Numbered from the stretch's first letter, positions 36,401 through 50,200 are shown. The stretch: 64,000 nt of DNA from Kwoniella bestiolae CBS 10118 (GCF_000512585.2 NC_089246.1:186001-250000); one strand, 5' to 3'. Notes: generated by a model not told the origin, from the sequence alone. A program made the numbers and translations.

Positions 36401-37810
36401 TTAAGGTTGCGAGGCAGATCTTCCATAGGATGAAGGCTTATATTATCTATCGGTGAGTCAAACACCCATCCTTCCAATACACGATCGATCACGTCATGAG
36501 ATGGTACATGTTGCTGAGATTGGGAGATGATGTAGTATCGCACTTTGTGTACATCTTCAAGTATACCTTATGCTTTCGATTCTGATCAAGAACGAAACTA
36601 TCAGAGTGGATTTGATCGTATTCTTGGCCATCTTTGCGGACGTGGCTACTATCGCTATTGCCTATGATCGAGGTGAGTCATGCACTTGCGACAGTGGGAA
36701 GGATAGTAGCTTATTAGATACCATACAGCTCCTTATGCTAGACAACCTGTTGAGTGGCAATTGCCCAAAGTATGGATTATCTCTACCATCATGGGTAAGT
36801 CAATACTGTCTAAACACGCGTTCAGTTTTTGGGCAGGGGTTTTATACTGACATTGTCGGAAATAGGTTTACTCCTCGCCGCTGGTACCTGGATCATTCGA
36901 GGAACTTTGTATCTTGAGAATGGTGGTATTGTGCAGAAATTCGGCTCAGTACAAGAAGTGTTGTTCTTGGAAGTTGCATTGACCGAATCTTGGGTCATCT
37001 GTGAGTTTTGATCGTAACAACTGCTTCACACAACGTAACAACGATGGCTAATACATCTCAACTCGATCAGTCATCACCCGTCTCGCCCAAGAACCCGGTA
37101 CACCCAACGTCTTCCCTTCATTCCAACTCATCGCTGCTGTCTTCGGTGTAGATCTCCTCGCCTCCTTCTTCGCTGCATATGGGTGGATCTCTGGTCCCGC
37201 CGTTGAACACGGTGGATGGGTCGATATCGTCACCATCATCAAGATCTGGGGATACTCCTTCGGAGTCACTGTCATCATCTTACTTGTTTACCTCATCCTC
37301 AACAAGATTACATGGCTCGATCACATCGGAAGAGTATCAAGATCCAAGAGAAATGAGAAACTTGAAAACTTCCTCACGGACTTACAAAGACTCACTATCG
37401 TCCATGAATCAGACCATAATGGCTCGTACTTCCGCTTCGCCTCTGGTGGATCTGGCTCAGCCACACCCAAAGAAGGCGGGGACGATAAGGATAAGAAACC
37501 GAAATCGAAACCCAAGAAAGAACAGGAAACCAAATCTTCTGATAAAGGGAAGGGCGTCGAGGGGGGAGATAAGACCCTCACGGACCATTCGGGAAAAGGT
37601 GATCAGGCTGAAGCTCAGAAGCAAGAAGACAAACAACAACACCCTGCTAGTGGACCTGGATCGAAAGTCAAGGGAAAAGAAGGTGAACCCACCGAAGTGT
37701 CTACTAAGGAGACTAGCCAGGACAATTCGAGTGGGAATTTGAATAAGGATAATAGTCAGAGGACTGATGAGGATGAGCGATCGAGTGAGGGGACGCATGT
37801 GGAACCTTGA
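33434..37810 (+). CDS. PMA1: Plasma-membrane H+-ATPase, Pma1 family
   Basis: P-type (P3A) proton pump of the plasma membrane, about 1,100 residues in roughly 15 exons. Seen in order: charged N-terminus (MALTHRKNHKKD) with an acidic run, GPILYVMELAVLLAAGLRDW (first membrane helix), the A-domain with MSVDQSAITGESLAVDK, IIGVPVGLPVVTTTTLAVGA, the phosphorylation site CSDKTGTLTAN, KGAPNAIL, MLTGDAVAIAKETCKQLG, TAMTGDGVNDAPSLKKADCG, and six C-terminal helices. The regulatory stretch ENFLTDLQRLTIVHE matches the usual fungal Pma1 end. Two oddities: an acidic insert (ESDDEDHDDDDEGPDKGP) in the A-domain before SVDQSAITGE, and about 140 extra charged residues after LTIVHE. Start at 33434 (ATG in ACATGGCTTTAACT). 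It sets membrane potential and cytosolic pH. Confidence 0.95.
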
Positions 37811-38840
37811 CTATCTCAGCATGTTGAGTTGGGGGATGCTATTCAGTAAGTTGGAGCATGTGAAGACAAGGATATACTTGACGAGAGGCAAGTATGGGCA
37901 GAGGGGTATACATAGTTACTGAAGAGAAAGTCAGGACAAGAGAGCTATTTGAGGACTATCGTATGGACATTATCTGTAGCGTATAGAAAAATCCATAATT
38001 AAATCTGTTCTTGTGCACTCAAGCTTACTCGTGTAATATCTATCATTCCAGCAATATAATCATTACAAAAAAACATTCATATACCGTACATATAATCATC
38101 GTTTCAGCTTCCGCTCCTCCATCCATGTATACTGTGAATTAGTCATCTGCAACCACGGTTATGCCATGTTCAGGATACACCCGTGGTTAATAGACGTATC
38201 TTAAGAGTGCCCTATATTGGCAGTGATGTGGACCTATCCTACATCCATCAGTCAAGTTTCATCCTCCCTCTACACGTTTCCCAATGGACGTTTAACCGAT
38301 GGCTTGAAAGGATCTTGAGATGACCGTCGATCGATAGTGTTTCGTCGAAACAATCCAAGAACGTTATTCTCCTTTGGTGCACTTTCGCCTTGCCTTCGAT
38401 CATTGGCCGGACAAGAACTCTTGAAAGGCGTGTTGAAAAGAGGCATGGTATGTGAGACGGGTTAGAGTTCTCATCTCAAGGGAGAAAGTCCTTTCATATC
38501 ACCCGACTGAAGGACAGAGGATGTGGCTCGACATTGCAAGTTGAATCTGATTCGTCCAGGAACAAGGTATAAATACGTTGACCGCTCGGCCAAATCATCA
38601 ATACTAGTTGCGGTCATTACTACGATTGTAAGCTAAAAATAGTCACAGTGTAACTTGAGTTGTCAGATAGTCGATCAAACAGGATAAACAGGTCAGTGAA
38701 TGTTTCAACGTATCCCACCGCGGGCGTCTCAAATTGATAAAAACTGATGCTTCGATGTGCTCTCAGACCTCGATAAAGAATCCGATTTAGTAATTCAAAA
38801 GCATTAATTAACAGATTTACAACCCAGTCGCACAAAAGTC
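37811..38840. other. Intergenic, no gene seen
   Basis: This 1.03 kb region lies downstream of the H+-ATPase and upstream of the small secreted protein. It is AT-rich and shows no credible frame on either strand. Confidence 0.35.
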
Positions 38841-39534
38841 ATGTCGTTCGCAACCTTGAAATTGTTCACGTTCCTTGCCATCTCGGCGACGGCTTTGGCA
38901 TTACCAGCCAAATCTGCAGGCACTTGGGGTATTTCGTTTGACTTTGCGCTGGACGTGACTGTGATTGCGCCCAATGGCACCGGAATGTCTCTTTCTTATC
39001 GCGGTGAAGAGGGTAAAATGAAGAAAGGCCCAACGTGAGACGTGTTCGCATGAATTACGAGTAAGGATCTGGAGAGCGGCCAAGTCATCAGGAATGACTT
39101 TGATCCCGCAAAGAATGAGACATTCCTCTTCCAGACCTTTGAGGAGGACGGTAGGACTGTGAAAGTGGATGCCTCGGTAAGTGTCTCTTGAGGTATATCA
39201 TCTACTTTTCCCCTTTGCCTACGCACAAGAGATTGACATGATCTTCGTCCCCACTCGCTTTGGGTCAGTGCGTGATTCAAGGGAAATCCAAAGGGGATAA
39301 TATCCGCTGGAACCTGTTGCCCGACGAGCCTTATTTGGACGGCACCCGCAGTGACGATGCCAGGCTGACTTGCGAGTCAGAAGGACAAGTCATAGTCGAT
39401 TCGGTAGGTCTTTTCTTGAGTTACCTATCATACTGTGCTGTACCTTCTTCTCGATATCAGAAAAATTACCATGAAGGGTGTGCTGTACCTGACCTTGTTC
39501 TTTTTTGATCTTTTGTCATCAGGACAAGTTGTAG
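38841..39534 (+). CDS. Small secreted protein
   Basis: Predicted 141-residue protein with a clear signal peptide (KLFTFLAISATALALPAKS). Exons by my reading are 38841-39034, 39092-39176, 39269-39403 and 39523-39534, the last coding only DKL plus stop. All phases agree. The mature part has few cysteines (CVIQGK and LTCES) and an N-glycosylation-like NGT. No family is recognised. It resembles the second secreted gene at 56051 in layout: a hydrophobic leader, an exon starting TGC GTG, a C-terminal cysteine segment, and a last intron just before a tiny terminal exon. This suggests a distant paralogue pair. Role unknown. Confidence 0.65.
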
Positions 39535-39869
39535 TCACACAGCGTAGGTTTTGAGAAGGACATGATGTGAACACAAGGATGGATAGAGCTAGTGATAATG
39601 CCTGTGTTGTTGCAGTAGTGCCTTGCTGTAACTTTTGAATATGCATCTTCAAAATCGTATTCTTAGTTACAATCTAGCTTTACTTGTTGTTTGCGAGATT
39701 TACGTAATCGTCGATCAGTTATGATGATGATGATGATGAAGTCAAATGATAAACACGAGTGACCGACTGAGCAGCTGAAAATGGTCCAACATGACTGTCG
39801 TATTTTCAACTCTACAACATCCATTATACATGTTGATAAAGAAGTAGAGGGGCGACGGACGAATCTAAG
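39535..39869. other. Intergenic, no gene seen
   Basis: A gap of 335 bp with a short ATG-repeat run (about 39721-39740). The promoter of the Ric1-like gene is expected here. Confidence 0.35.
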
Positions 39870-42800
39870 ATGTATTGGCCAACAGCTACTACGAGGCTCG
39901 TCAATACACCTTCACCGCTCGATGGTAAACCCATCCTGAGAGTCAAGTCAAGTAGGAAAGGTAATTTCTTTGCTAGTCTCACTGAGAACGGTCTGGGTGT
40001 ATGGGATGTCAGAGTGAGTATGAGTAGTCTCCGCTTACTTGTGCTGAACGACATTGACGTGCTTTATGCAGCCCACCGTCCTTCAAGCTGCTGTGATTAG
40101 GTCTTCAGGGAGCATAGAGCGGTTCGGTGTGAATGTGGACGTCTACTGGGCTCATGATGGGAGAGGGTTGATCATACTTGTAAGTAGAGATTCTGTCCTT
40201 GTGAAACTTCATCATTTAGCTGAGTGGGAGTCCTTCAGACAAACACATCTCACCTTCTATTCTACCAACTCGTTCCCTCATCTCGACCATCCTACGACTC
40301 CCCCGGTCCCTCCACTCCCGGACCAGGCGAGGGGGACGTAGTGATGGGCTGGGACCTCAGATCGCTCGGAACAGCATTCATAATGGGCAGATGCGAATCA
40401 CTAGTCATTCAACCCCATAACGTCCTCCTACTCCTCCAGCACCCTCCATCGATATTATCTGTACCCTACCCCATACCCAGTCAACTACTCTCTCCACCAG
40501 GCTCGCATTTCCCTCCTCCCCCTCTGGACGGAGACTCAGAAGCTCAGGTAGATTGCAATATATGGGACCTGCAGAATGCAAAAGATTGGATCGTCCCCTC
40601 TGGTCCAGGTGGACGAGGGGGTATACCCCTACCGCAAGAAATAACGACCCATCGGACACCCGGCCTACCAACGCTGTATACGTTGTTGAATGATGATGGA
40701 AGATTGTATGTGATGTACCAGGCATCACAACTTGCTCAGATATCCAACTCGGAATCACAAAGATCACAACTACTCAGTGGACCTAGATATCTAGGAGTCA
40801 AGATACATTATCCTAATGTACAAGGACCACAGGATATAGTTAGACGTACAGAGGCTTTGGGATTTATGGAGAATAGTTCGGGGGAGGATCCAGAGGATGT
40901 GGAAGATTATGCGGAACAGGTAGCGGTAAATCCGAGGTTTGGGTTGATTGCCGTTGGTCTGGCGAGGTGAGCGGTACTGTATTCTGGAACGACGGAGTAT
41001 TCTGCTAATTATGATTTAGTGGGAAGATCAATATCATTTCTCTACCGCCTTATCCTGCTCAACCTAGATTATCACATACCTTAGATTTGAGGATGTCTGC
41101 AAATTTGCGTGAGTCTGAATATCTCTGAGTAATTCCTTCTGAATTGATGTGCTGACGTGACCGTACGTATCAGATTTGTCCCAAGGCGGAGTAACAAGTC
41201 TCGCTTGGACAGGCGATGGGTATTGTTTAGCTGCGGGGTACGAGAAAGGCTGGGCAGCTTGGAGTATGGGCGGTCGACTGGGTGGATGGGGAATCAAAGA
41301 TGAGGAACACGATGATGATAATCAAAGCAGTCATGCTGTGGGCGTCGTCGATGTGGTGAGCTGGATCTTCTCGGGAGGTCGATCAAGTCGGAAAGCTGAT
41401 TTGTGATAGTTCTGGGTACCGGGAAACTTGGAACTCTTACTGCTTCGACCGGGATTAGATCATGGGCCGCAGATAGAAATTGTATCGTTTGTGAAAAGCT
41501 CTTCCACCAGTCAACAGTCTCCGGTGAGCATCAAATAACAACAGCTGCATACGATCATGCTGATACGGTTGCTTAGGATAATACCAGATACGCCTTCCTG
41601 CAAATGGACGATCGCGTTCTGGTATACCGGGGAGCAGATCAACCCGATATGAGCGTTATCAACCCCGAGTCAGATGTATGGCAAAGTATCAAGGTAAGCT
41701 CGACTTTCTGCAGGATTCGAATCCGTTATCGAGCTAACAGATATCAATTTACTTCGATCCAGATCCCCGCTGCATATATAGCTACCAACTGGCCACTCCG
41801 ATATGCATCGATATCATCCGATGGGAAACTCATAGCCGTTGCTGGGAGGAAAGGACTAACTCATTATTCTGCTTCATCCGGAAGATGGAAGTTGTTCCCT
41901 GATGAAAGGCAAGAAAGGGAGTTTACGGTCAGAGGGGGCTTACTATGGTTCCACCATGTTCTGATTGCCGCTGTGGATGTGGAGAAGACCCATCGGGTGG
42001 GTCACATACCAATTCTATCTCTTTCGATCCGGGTCGTTTCAGTGGGTTTGGTTGAGGCTGATTTGCGACGAACTGCAGATCCGACTGTACTCTCGAGATT
42101 TGGACCTCACTGAGATACTTCATACTCAGACTCTACCTTCCCCTGTGCTGGTCATGACATTGCTGGACAACTCGCTGTTGGTATATACGGCCGACAATAA
42201 CCTGTATCATTTCTTGATTCTACCAACTCAAACATCCATCAAACTGCATTTGTGTGGTAGTATAAGCTTTAGAGGTATAGTACAGGTTCCAAATAGAGTG
42301 AGAGGTATGAGTTGGATGATTCCGCTTGCTCAGAAGAGTGAGCCAATATTTCCATCAACATTCCGGGATGCTTGGCTGACGAAGTTTTCCTCCACTGTGA
42401 CAGATCTGGGTGATCCAGTAGACGATCTGATAGTAGCTACCATAATCTTCCTAGTAGATGGTAAATTGGTGCTGCTCCGACCTCGCAGAGTAAGCTACGC
42501 CCATTTCTCAGCACCTTGAGGGGTGAGAGCTGACTTGTCACAAATAGGCCAAAACAGACGAAGTTCGATACGACATGCAGATCTTAGCTGATCGTATTGA
42601 AGTCTACTGGACCCACTTGCACGGCGTTGCGACCCTTGAAAATTCGCTTTGGGGATATGATGGACAAAATATGAGGATATGGTTGGATGCGCTTACGATC
42701 GAAGCTACGAGAGTTAATAGTACGAGCGATAGTTATGAGGAGGTGGAGGAGAGTGTGAAGCTCAGGCTGGACTTTTACCCTTTGTGTGAGTGCTATAGAA

Positions 42801-44255
42801 TTCTCTACCAACGTATCGTCGAATATCCAATAAGTGATGTTTGACATGTCTTCGGATGCCTTTTCTCTGCCGTATTCCATGAGTCTGCTATATCTTAGGG
42901 TTCGAATTTACGCTAATGATGAATTATCCTCACTTAGCAATCCTCATGGATAAAGCCATCATCATTGGAGTGGACCCAGAATCGTCCTTGCGCCTACCCT
43001 GGCCAATATACAAGATATCCACCTCGACGCATCTCTTCTTACCTCAGTTCTTGCGATATCACTTATCCTCCTCGCCGCCCAGCTTATTGAACGCGTTAAT
43101 CCTGGCTAGACATTATGACGGTCTGGTGTACTTTGCACACTCTTTGGAGATACTACTGCACTCGGTGCTGGAAGACGAGGTTTGTAAGCCCAGTCTACCG
43201 AATGTAGCACATCTGCAGGGTGGTCATCGTGAAATGGGGAATAAGAATACCAATGGCGAAGATAATGTATTGTCTTTGAACTCATCTCCACCAACCCCAA
43301 AACTCTCTTCTACCGACCAGCGCGAACCTCTTTCAACCCCAACCGAAACTGAAGGGATCAGCCTGCTGTCCGCGGTGATACAATTCCTGGACCACTTCGA
43401 CTCATCCCTTGAAGTAGTTGTGGGCTGTGCGAGGAAGACGGAGATTGATAGATGGAATTTACTATTCAACCTTGTTGGATCACCTCGTGATTTATTTGAG
43501 ATTTGCCTGAAGGAGAATAAATTGAGGACGGCAGCTAGTTATTTGTTGGTTCTTCATGGGATGTCTGATGAGGCGCAGGGGGAGGAGGCGGGGAAGATGG
43601 ATGTTGAGGTGAGTACGCGCACTCTCGAATTCGCGTCCCGTTGAGGGTTTTATGTGTCCCTTCGGTCATTGTGAAAAGATGGGAGATGTGGAAGGAAGAT
43701 ATGCTGATATTCGTTGGTACGATAGGATACGATAAGGCTGTTGAGACAAGCCATTAAATCGAAAGAGTTCCATGTGAGTGTACTTGTCATATGTCTCGTT
43801 AAATACCTGCACTGGCAACGATGATCTCGTAAGGTCCAAAGGAGGAATGGACAGCTGATATGCCGTTGTATTATGTGTAGCTTTGCAAAGAACTGCTCCG
43901 ATTCCTTCATTCAATCGACGAATCTGGGATATCGTTGAATGCAGCTATCAACCAAGTTGGGATCTTATCCGACCTTCATGAAGATTCACCTCAACCCGAC
44001 GATCCGGTCGGTGTGGATGACGATAATACCCCGATGATAAGCCAGAATGAAATGTTGGTTCATCCCAGTACGCCAAGTATCACTTTATCCACTTCTACTT
44101 CACAGGATAAACCGATCGTATCCTCCGAAACCGAAAGGGAAGATGGACCTGTTACTTCGCCTTTCCAGCTGAATCGTGAGAGGATGTATAGGACGCCTCC
44201 ATCGCCTAGGACGGCGCGGTTCGAGGGTGAGGGTGAGGGTGTAGATGATGCGTGA
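39870..44255 (+). CDS. RIC1: Ric1-like Golgi Rab6/Ypt6 GEF subunit
   Basis: Large multi-exon protein with the Ric1 layout. It starts MYWPTATTRLV, has an N-terminal beta-propeller (FFASLTENGLGVWDVR, VTSLAWTGDGYCLAAGYEKG, ISSDGKLIAVAGRKGLTHY, LLVYTADNNLYHFLI), and then the C-terminal helical RIC1 domain (RYHLSSSPPSLLNALILARH, FAHSLEILLHSVLEDEV, VIQFLDHFDSSLEVVVGCAR, FDLFEICL-type segment, LRTAASYLLVLHGM). In yeast Ric1 joins Rgp1 to load GTP on Ypt6 for retrograde traffic to the Golgi. The C-tail is disordered (MISQNEMLVHPSTPS, RTPPSPRTARFEGEG). The intron/exon pattern is dense; I did not fix every exon edge. Its Rgp1 partner is not in the window. Confidence 0.85.
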
Positions 44256-44580
44256 TACGTGAGCTGGACTTTGTTAGTATTGCGGACTTTAACGCTTGAC
44301 ACGGTTTTTACTATGCTATACACAGTATTATTTGATGACATGATGTAATTGATGCATAATGATTGTTATGAATCGGTGTTCGGAATGTATACATAACTCG
44401 CTGGATGAACGAATGCAGTTATGCTTTGGGAAACTAAAGAATGAGGGAACTCGCAACTAAAGAAAAACCACCACGGGGGGGGGGGGGGGGGATCTCTTCA
44501 CACATATAACCTGTCTGAACCAAGTTCACTCGAATGACAAACCCCGATAAGAGATGTTGGGAATCACCAGATCACCTCGG
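44256..44580. other. Convergent 3' region with a G-run
   Basis: A gap of 325 bp between the convergent Ric1-like and Nur1-like genes. It contains the poly-G tract. No gene was seen. Confidence 0.4.
44475..44491. repeat. Poly-G run
   Basis: An uninterrupted G homopolymer of 17 bases lies between two convergent 3' ends. Homopolymers of this length are prone to sequencing miscounts, so the exact length is uncertain. Confidence 0.9.
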
Positions 44581-46443
44581 CTAACGAAGAAACCAAAAAC
44601 CAAATGAGCTTCTTTTCCTGATAGCCTGAAGGAATCGTAGAGTGCCGAGCTCACATTCATTAGTCCCCACACCCTTATCCACCCTATTAGCAAACACCCT
44701 CTTGTAGACGAATCGCTGATCGTACTCCCTCATAACCTCTGCGCTGAGGAGCATCCTATCTTTGACCAGTTGGGAGTAAAATTGAGCAAGTTGGGATAGG
44801 AGGAAGGTCGTTGATAAGTGGAGGAGGGGGACGTATAGTGGGTGCAAGGGGGCGAGAAGGTGGGTTAAGAGTGGGGAGGTTGGGGGAAATGCGCTGCGAC
44901 GCATAGTATTAGATTCGGTTTCGATCGAGACGCGGAGGCGTAAGTTATTTGAGAGATTGCTCAAGACTGGATGTTTCCTTCCGGTCTACATGCCATTCCC
45001 TCCACTACAAAAAGGTAGTGGCGTCGAGGTATGGTCAATTGAAGATTGCCACTTACCAGAAAAAAGCCAGACAGAACTCGGGAGGATCCCATACCCTTAA
45101 ACTCTGTATCTTATCGTTCGACCCCGATCCCAACGAAGTAGTCAATCTCGGAGCGTCTTTCTGAGGTTTACCAAATGCAGATAGTAGCGAGTAGCTGACA
45201 TATCGAAGTGTGTGAGCTGACAGTGTATCATAACGGCTACAGGACAGGTGAACTTACAAAGCGAATTTGACGATAAACCATAGTGTCTTGCCGGTCAATT
45301 TGGCATATCTGGCTAACCCAGCTGTATGAGATGGTGTATCGGACGATGACGTTGACGTTGAGGCGAAGACATCTTGGTCTGGTTGAGGTTTGACTCGTGG
45401 TGCTGGAACTGGGGACGCGTGAGGAGAATGGACTGGTTCTGCTCCCTATGTGACCGATGCCAGGCATCGAATGAGTACCCATGGAAGGCAAGAATTGAGA
45501 ATGTACTCACCGAACGAAGTTGCATATCATATGTTCTAAACCTCGTGAATAGGTATCCGGCATTCCCAATTGCCAGAAGCAGAAGGAAGGTGAGTAATGT
45601 ATATTTCTATGTTGATTTTATGTAAGCTGTCGATTCTGTCCTGGGTACATTCGACATAGCTTACCGACCAACCACTTATCAGTCCCACTCCGTGATTCTG
45701 CCCCTCATTCTCCCATCTATCCCATCTTCCTGTAACCCCACTGGGCTCCCTTCCACTTCTCAGAACAGATTCGTATTCATCCCTTTGAGCGAAGAATGGG
45801 TATACAGACAGGTAATGAATCGTATGTATTGCCAATGAGATGGGGTTGGCCAGATGTTCATCAGGGAGGAGATCATATATCGACTGAGGAGAGGCGTAGG
45901 CGAATTTGTCGTATATCGTAGATGGGATTGAAGTTATTCTATATAACAATTCCACATTGTAAGCTAAGACTGCGATGTGGCCCATGATTGGACTAATAAA
46001 GCTTCTATGTTAGCTTACCTTTGCAAGATAGGTTTTTTCCTCACGAATCTCTTCTTCATCTTTCCCTGATCGATCGAAGGAGTACTCAATCTCCTATCTT
46101 CCTCAGCTCGCTTTGCAGCTTTGGCAGAAGCAGCCATATCGAATGGGATACTTGAGCTCCTACTGAGACTCGGCGGAGGTGTGGATAGAGCATTAGGCGA
46201 GAAGACCAATTTGGGAGTGTTTGGTGTTGCGACATTACCATTGACAGGTCGATGTCGGGTTGGTGTCTCTTGCGTGGATGTGGAAGTTGAGGTTGATTGT
46301 GATGATTGTTTGGAAGAAGAGGCGGGAGGTTCGTTGATCTCTGCTAATTCCCTTGAAGAATGGGATTTGGATAGTTTGGATGGGGCGTGAGAGAACGCCG
46401 GGAGGGAGCGGCGGGTGGTTCGAGCCAGGGGTGATTGGGACAT
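44581..46443 (-). CDS. Nur1/Mug154-like nuclear membrane protein
   Basis: Starts MSQSPLARTTRRS with a Ser/Thr-rich disordered N-tail, then a basic patch (MKKRFVRKKPILQR), hydrophobic stretches (IMGHIAVLAYNVELLYRI, ISLAIHTIHYLSVYPFF, LLTHLLAPLHPLYVPLLHL) and a conserved-looking end, EVMREYDQRFVYKRVF. That order, with its closing E-Y-x-x-x-F-V signature, is what I recall for the Nur1/Mug154 (DUF2418) inner nuclear membrane family, which works with Lem2-type partners in rDNA anchoring. The match is from motif memory and is moderate. Five or so exons; the intron after PILQR joins to SPIMGH in frame. It converges with Ric1. Confidence 0.55.
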
Positions 46444-47207
46444 GTTGTCGAATTTCTGCTGATCTTCCGAGCCCTAGTGAGATGACGAAGTAGTTCTGGG
46501 TCACTGAAAGATAAATAGGGGAGTAGATAGTAGAAAGTAAAGCTGATGAAAGATGTTGACGCGTAACTTGTGCGTGGACAGCTGGAAGTGAAAAGTGGAG
46601 GAAAGGTACAGTGCAGCTCTAAATGGGTAACCCGATTGAAATAATTGCAGTCAACCATCCTTGCTTGTGCTCGTATTGCTTTATATTGACCGAATCGTAT
46701 GCATTGTGCAGTTGTGCGACTGAATACATAGTCAGTTATGATCAATGCACATGTGTTCCCATGACCTGTCTTTTGCATCAAATATGATTAACCGCGGGGT
46801 AGAGGTAGCAGGAAATGTCGAGTAAAGAGCAAACCTGTTGACGAGGTCAAGGTGACTAACCGAGTGCCGCCGTTTGGCAAGGTCAAGGTCATGCAAGTCT
46901 CGTCGTCCTACCGGGATTCCATCGCTCATGAACATTGCAGAGTCAGCCAGCTTCAGTCATGCATCAGCAGCATATATAGTCATGGATCGGATGCATGAAC
47001 ATCATGAACAACGATGTAATTCAGTCAGCTTTTATGGGTTGATTGCTTTTGCGCTTTGACCGCCACTTTTCTCGGCAACCTCCACCTAAGCCAGGTCAAC
47101 AAAGTCAATGACGAAACAACCCGTCCATCCATCTCATCCTTTCTTCTTCGTATTCTTATACCGTAGTACAGTAAATCAGCCCACAAACTGTACATACCAA
47201 ACACATC
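46444..47207. promoter_or_regulatory. Divergent intergenic region
   Basis: A gap of 764 bp between the divergent Nur1-like and Rim20-like starts. No gene was seen; both promoters are expected here. Confidence 0.35.
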
Positions 47208-50200
47208 ATGGTGAGCTGTATCATCATGAACGCCGACGCAGAAACCAGCTCATTAATTTCATGACCAGTCCAACTTCCTCCCCATACCAGCCAAACGTGC
47301 ACTCCCCCTCCCTTCTTTCTCTCAACATCTTCTCAACTACATATCAAACCATTTCCGAGATGCCCACCCGGAAGCATTCAAGAGAGACGTCGAGGCATTA
47401 GTATCAATGAGGAAAGAGTGGGTAGAGGCCAAAGTAGAGGGCCATCCCGAGATCGTCAGAGGTCTAATGAGGTATGTTTACCACTTTCCTCACTCTTTCA
47501 GCGCGAAGAGGGAAACTAAACTGCTTGATTAGGTACCATGCTCAATTATCATTTCTGTCCACCAAATTTCCTTCGGATATCTCACTACAATTCACATATC
47601 ATCTTCCCTTCCCTCCTACATACTCTCTATCACCCGATGCGCCGGTCTCGCTAGCGTCAATAACGTTCGAAAGAGCCAGTGTGCTGTTTAATATAGCTGG
47701 ACTGTACGCTTCTATGGCTGCTGCTGAGAGGAGAGCGGAAGCTGAGGGAATTAAGAGGGCTTTAGGCTATCTCACCGTAAGCTGACTATGCCCGATGTGG
47801 ATAGGCGGGTCCTCAGCTTACACGGTAATGGTAATCATAGTCTGCAGCAGGTGTGCTTGAACATCTAGTCAAACATGTCTTACCAACTTTACAGTCTGAG
47901 CTGTCCTCACCTCACGCAGCAGGGTACGATATTTCCGAGTCGTTCTTAGGTACATTGAAGGAGTTTGTGCTGGCAGAAGCGCAGGAATGCTACTGGCAGC
48001 AAGCAGTCTTACGTGAGCTGTTCTTTCGACGTTTACTTGAAATCGAATCCGCAAACCAAAGCTCATCGATGTCGTGTGAACAGAGGGGACATATAAGAAT
48101 GGACTGATTGGGAAGCTATCAATGAAGGTTTCAGAGTACTATAAATCCGCTCTATCGTCTATGAACGGAACGGATTATCCTTCTTCATCGTTCTTCCCCG
48201 CCGTAAGTCTCATCCCAAAAGGATTCTAGGTGATGACTACCTGCTGATACACGATTCATCCTCCTCTTCAGAACTGGATATCTCATATAACGGTGAAACA
48301 GTGTCATTTTGAAGCTGCGGCTCAATATAGATTAAGTCAAGAAGATCTAGAAAAGAGTAGATATGGTGAAGAAATCGCTAGGTTAAGAGTCGCAGAAGGT
48401 TTGGCTAAGAAAGGTTTGGAGGCTGGTAAGAAAGGTGTTGCGGATTCTGTTCTATCAGATCTCAAGGTATGTCTGCTTGATTCTCTCTCGCAGTCTCCAG
48501 CTAGAATGTATCATGCTTACCTTCTGCTTAGAATCTCCAATCAGCCGTCAGATCCGCTCTGGAAAGGGCCGTACGAGATAACGATCTCGTTTACGTCTCT
48601 CCTATCCCACCTGCCAACCAGCTCGCTCCTATTTCCGGAGTAGGAATGGTCAAAGTGTCTATACCGACGGAAGTGTCTGAGCCAATTGCTTGGTTGATGG
48701 GTGGTGGAGCAGGTATGCCAGCGTTGTTTAGCGCTTTGGTACCGTACGGTGTACATCTGGCTTTGAGTGAGTGCATGCTACAGCTTGGAGCCTCATGATT
48801 CGGTCAAAAGCTGATGAACGTACAGGTATATACGATGATAGAAAGGATACGCTGGTGCGAGAGTTAGATGGGAAGAGGGAAGAGCTCGACGGAGTAGCTG
48901 CTAGGTGAGTTACTGCGATATGGCGGAGATAACACTCTAACTCATGCGTTTTTCAGTACCTTACAATCACTCAATCTACCCGGATCGATACAAGCGCTCG
49001 AGAGGCCAGTAGGGCTACCACCATCTTTGCTGAAGAAGGCGGAGGAGGTCGATTCGGCCGGTGGGGTCGACAGGATAAGAAGTCTTCTTAACGAAGTGGC
49101 TAGATTGTCGAAGGCAAATGCCCAATCATTAAACGAGGTATGTCCTGATTTAGCTGTCAATTGGATGCACTGTCTTTGTGATGCTGACATTCCACTAGGC
49201 TATGGATGTCCTGGATCAAGAAGCTACCGAAAATGAAACCCTTCTTTCAAGACAACCTGAACTGCAGTCCAGTCGACCGCCATCTCACATTGCCAATCAA
49301 CCTTTGATAGCTACTGCTCAGCAGTATGATGCTACCATCAAACAAGCCTCTGCAAGCGATGGCACAGTGAGGCAGAAATGGGAAGAGTGGGGACATCTGA
49401 TCGATATCCTCGCGGGTGGAGAGGTGAGTTCCCCCGTGCCCTGCGTCTCGACGGAAGCTCATTGAATTGGAATGGATAATAGGATTCCATCAACGATTAT
49501 GTGCCTTCAACCTCCTCATCGCAAAACGGGTACTCAAGTCTTCCGCCTTCTGTACGACCCATCCGAGCGTCATTAGAAGATCTGGACGACCGCATATCCC
49601 ATAGAGCGAGATTGGTGAATGAAGCTAGGAACATAGCGGCAGCCGATGATATACGCCCTGCTGTGTTGACTGAAGCGACCAGGCTGGCTCACGGAGGTAC
49701 AGGGGATGTCAAGACGGAATGGTTTGAGGATCTCTTTGGACGAAGCTTGGAGAAGTACGATCGGATCAAAGAGGAGATGGAGGCTGAGAGTGGAAAACAG
49801 GTTGCATTGCTGGAACAGATCAGAGTGAGTTCATCGATTCGTAGCCGCCCCGTGAGGGATATATAGCTGATGAGAACGTGGCCGGAAAGGGTCAAAATGA
49901 GTCGTTCATATCGGAACGTAAGGAAGATCCTATAGTGAAAGAGCGGGAGAGGAGATTGCAGGATATGGACCTGGCATATTGGAAATGGAGAGAGATCGTC
50001 GATAATGCTGAAGAAGGGATCAAATTTTACAACTCGTTTGCGGATATGTTGAATCAGTTTAAAGGGACTTGCACGCAGTTCTTGAATTCTAGGAGGGTTG
50101 ATATCGGGTGAGTAACCTTTACTTATCATCAAAACATTGTGTCTTCTCATGATTTGATATGTGAGGACCAGAGCTGATCAAGCGTGATGCAGTCAAATCA

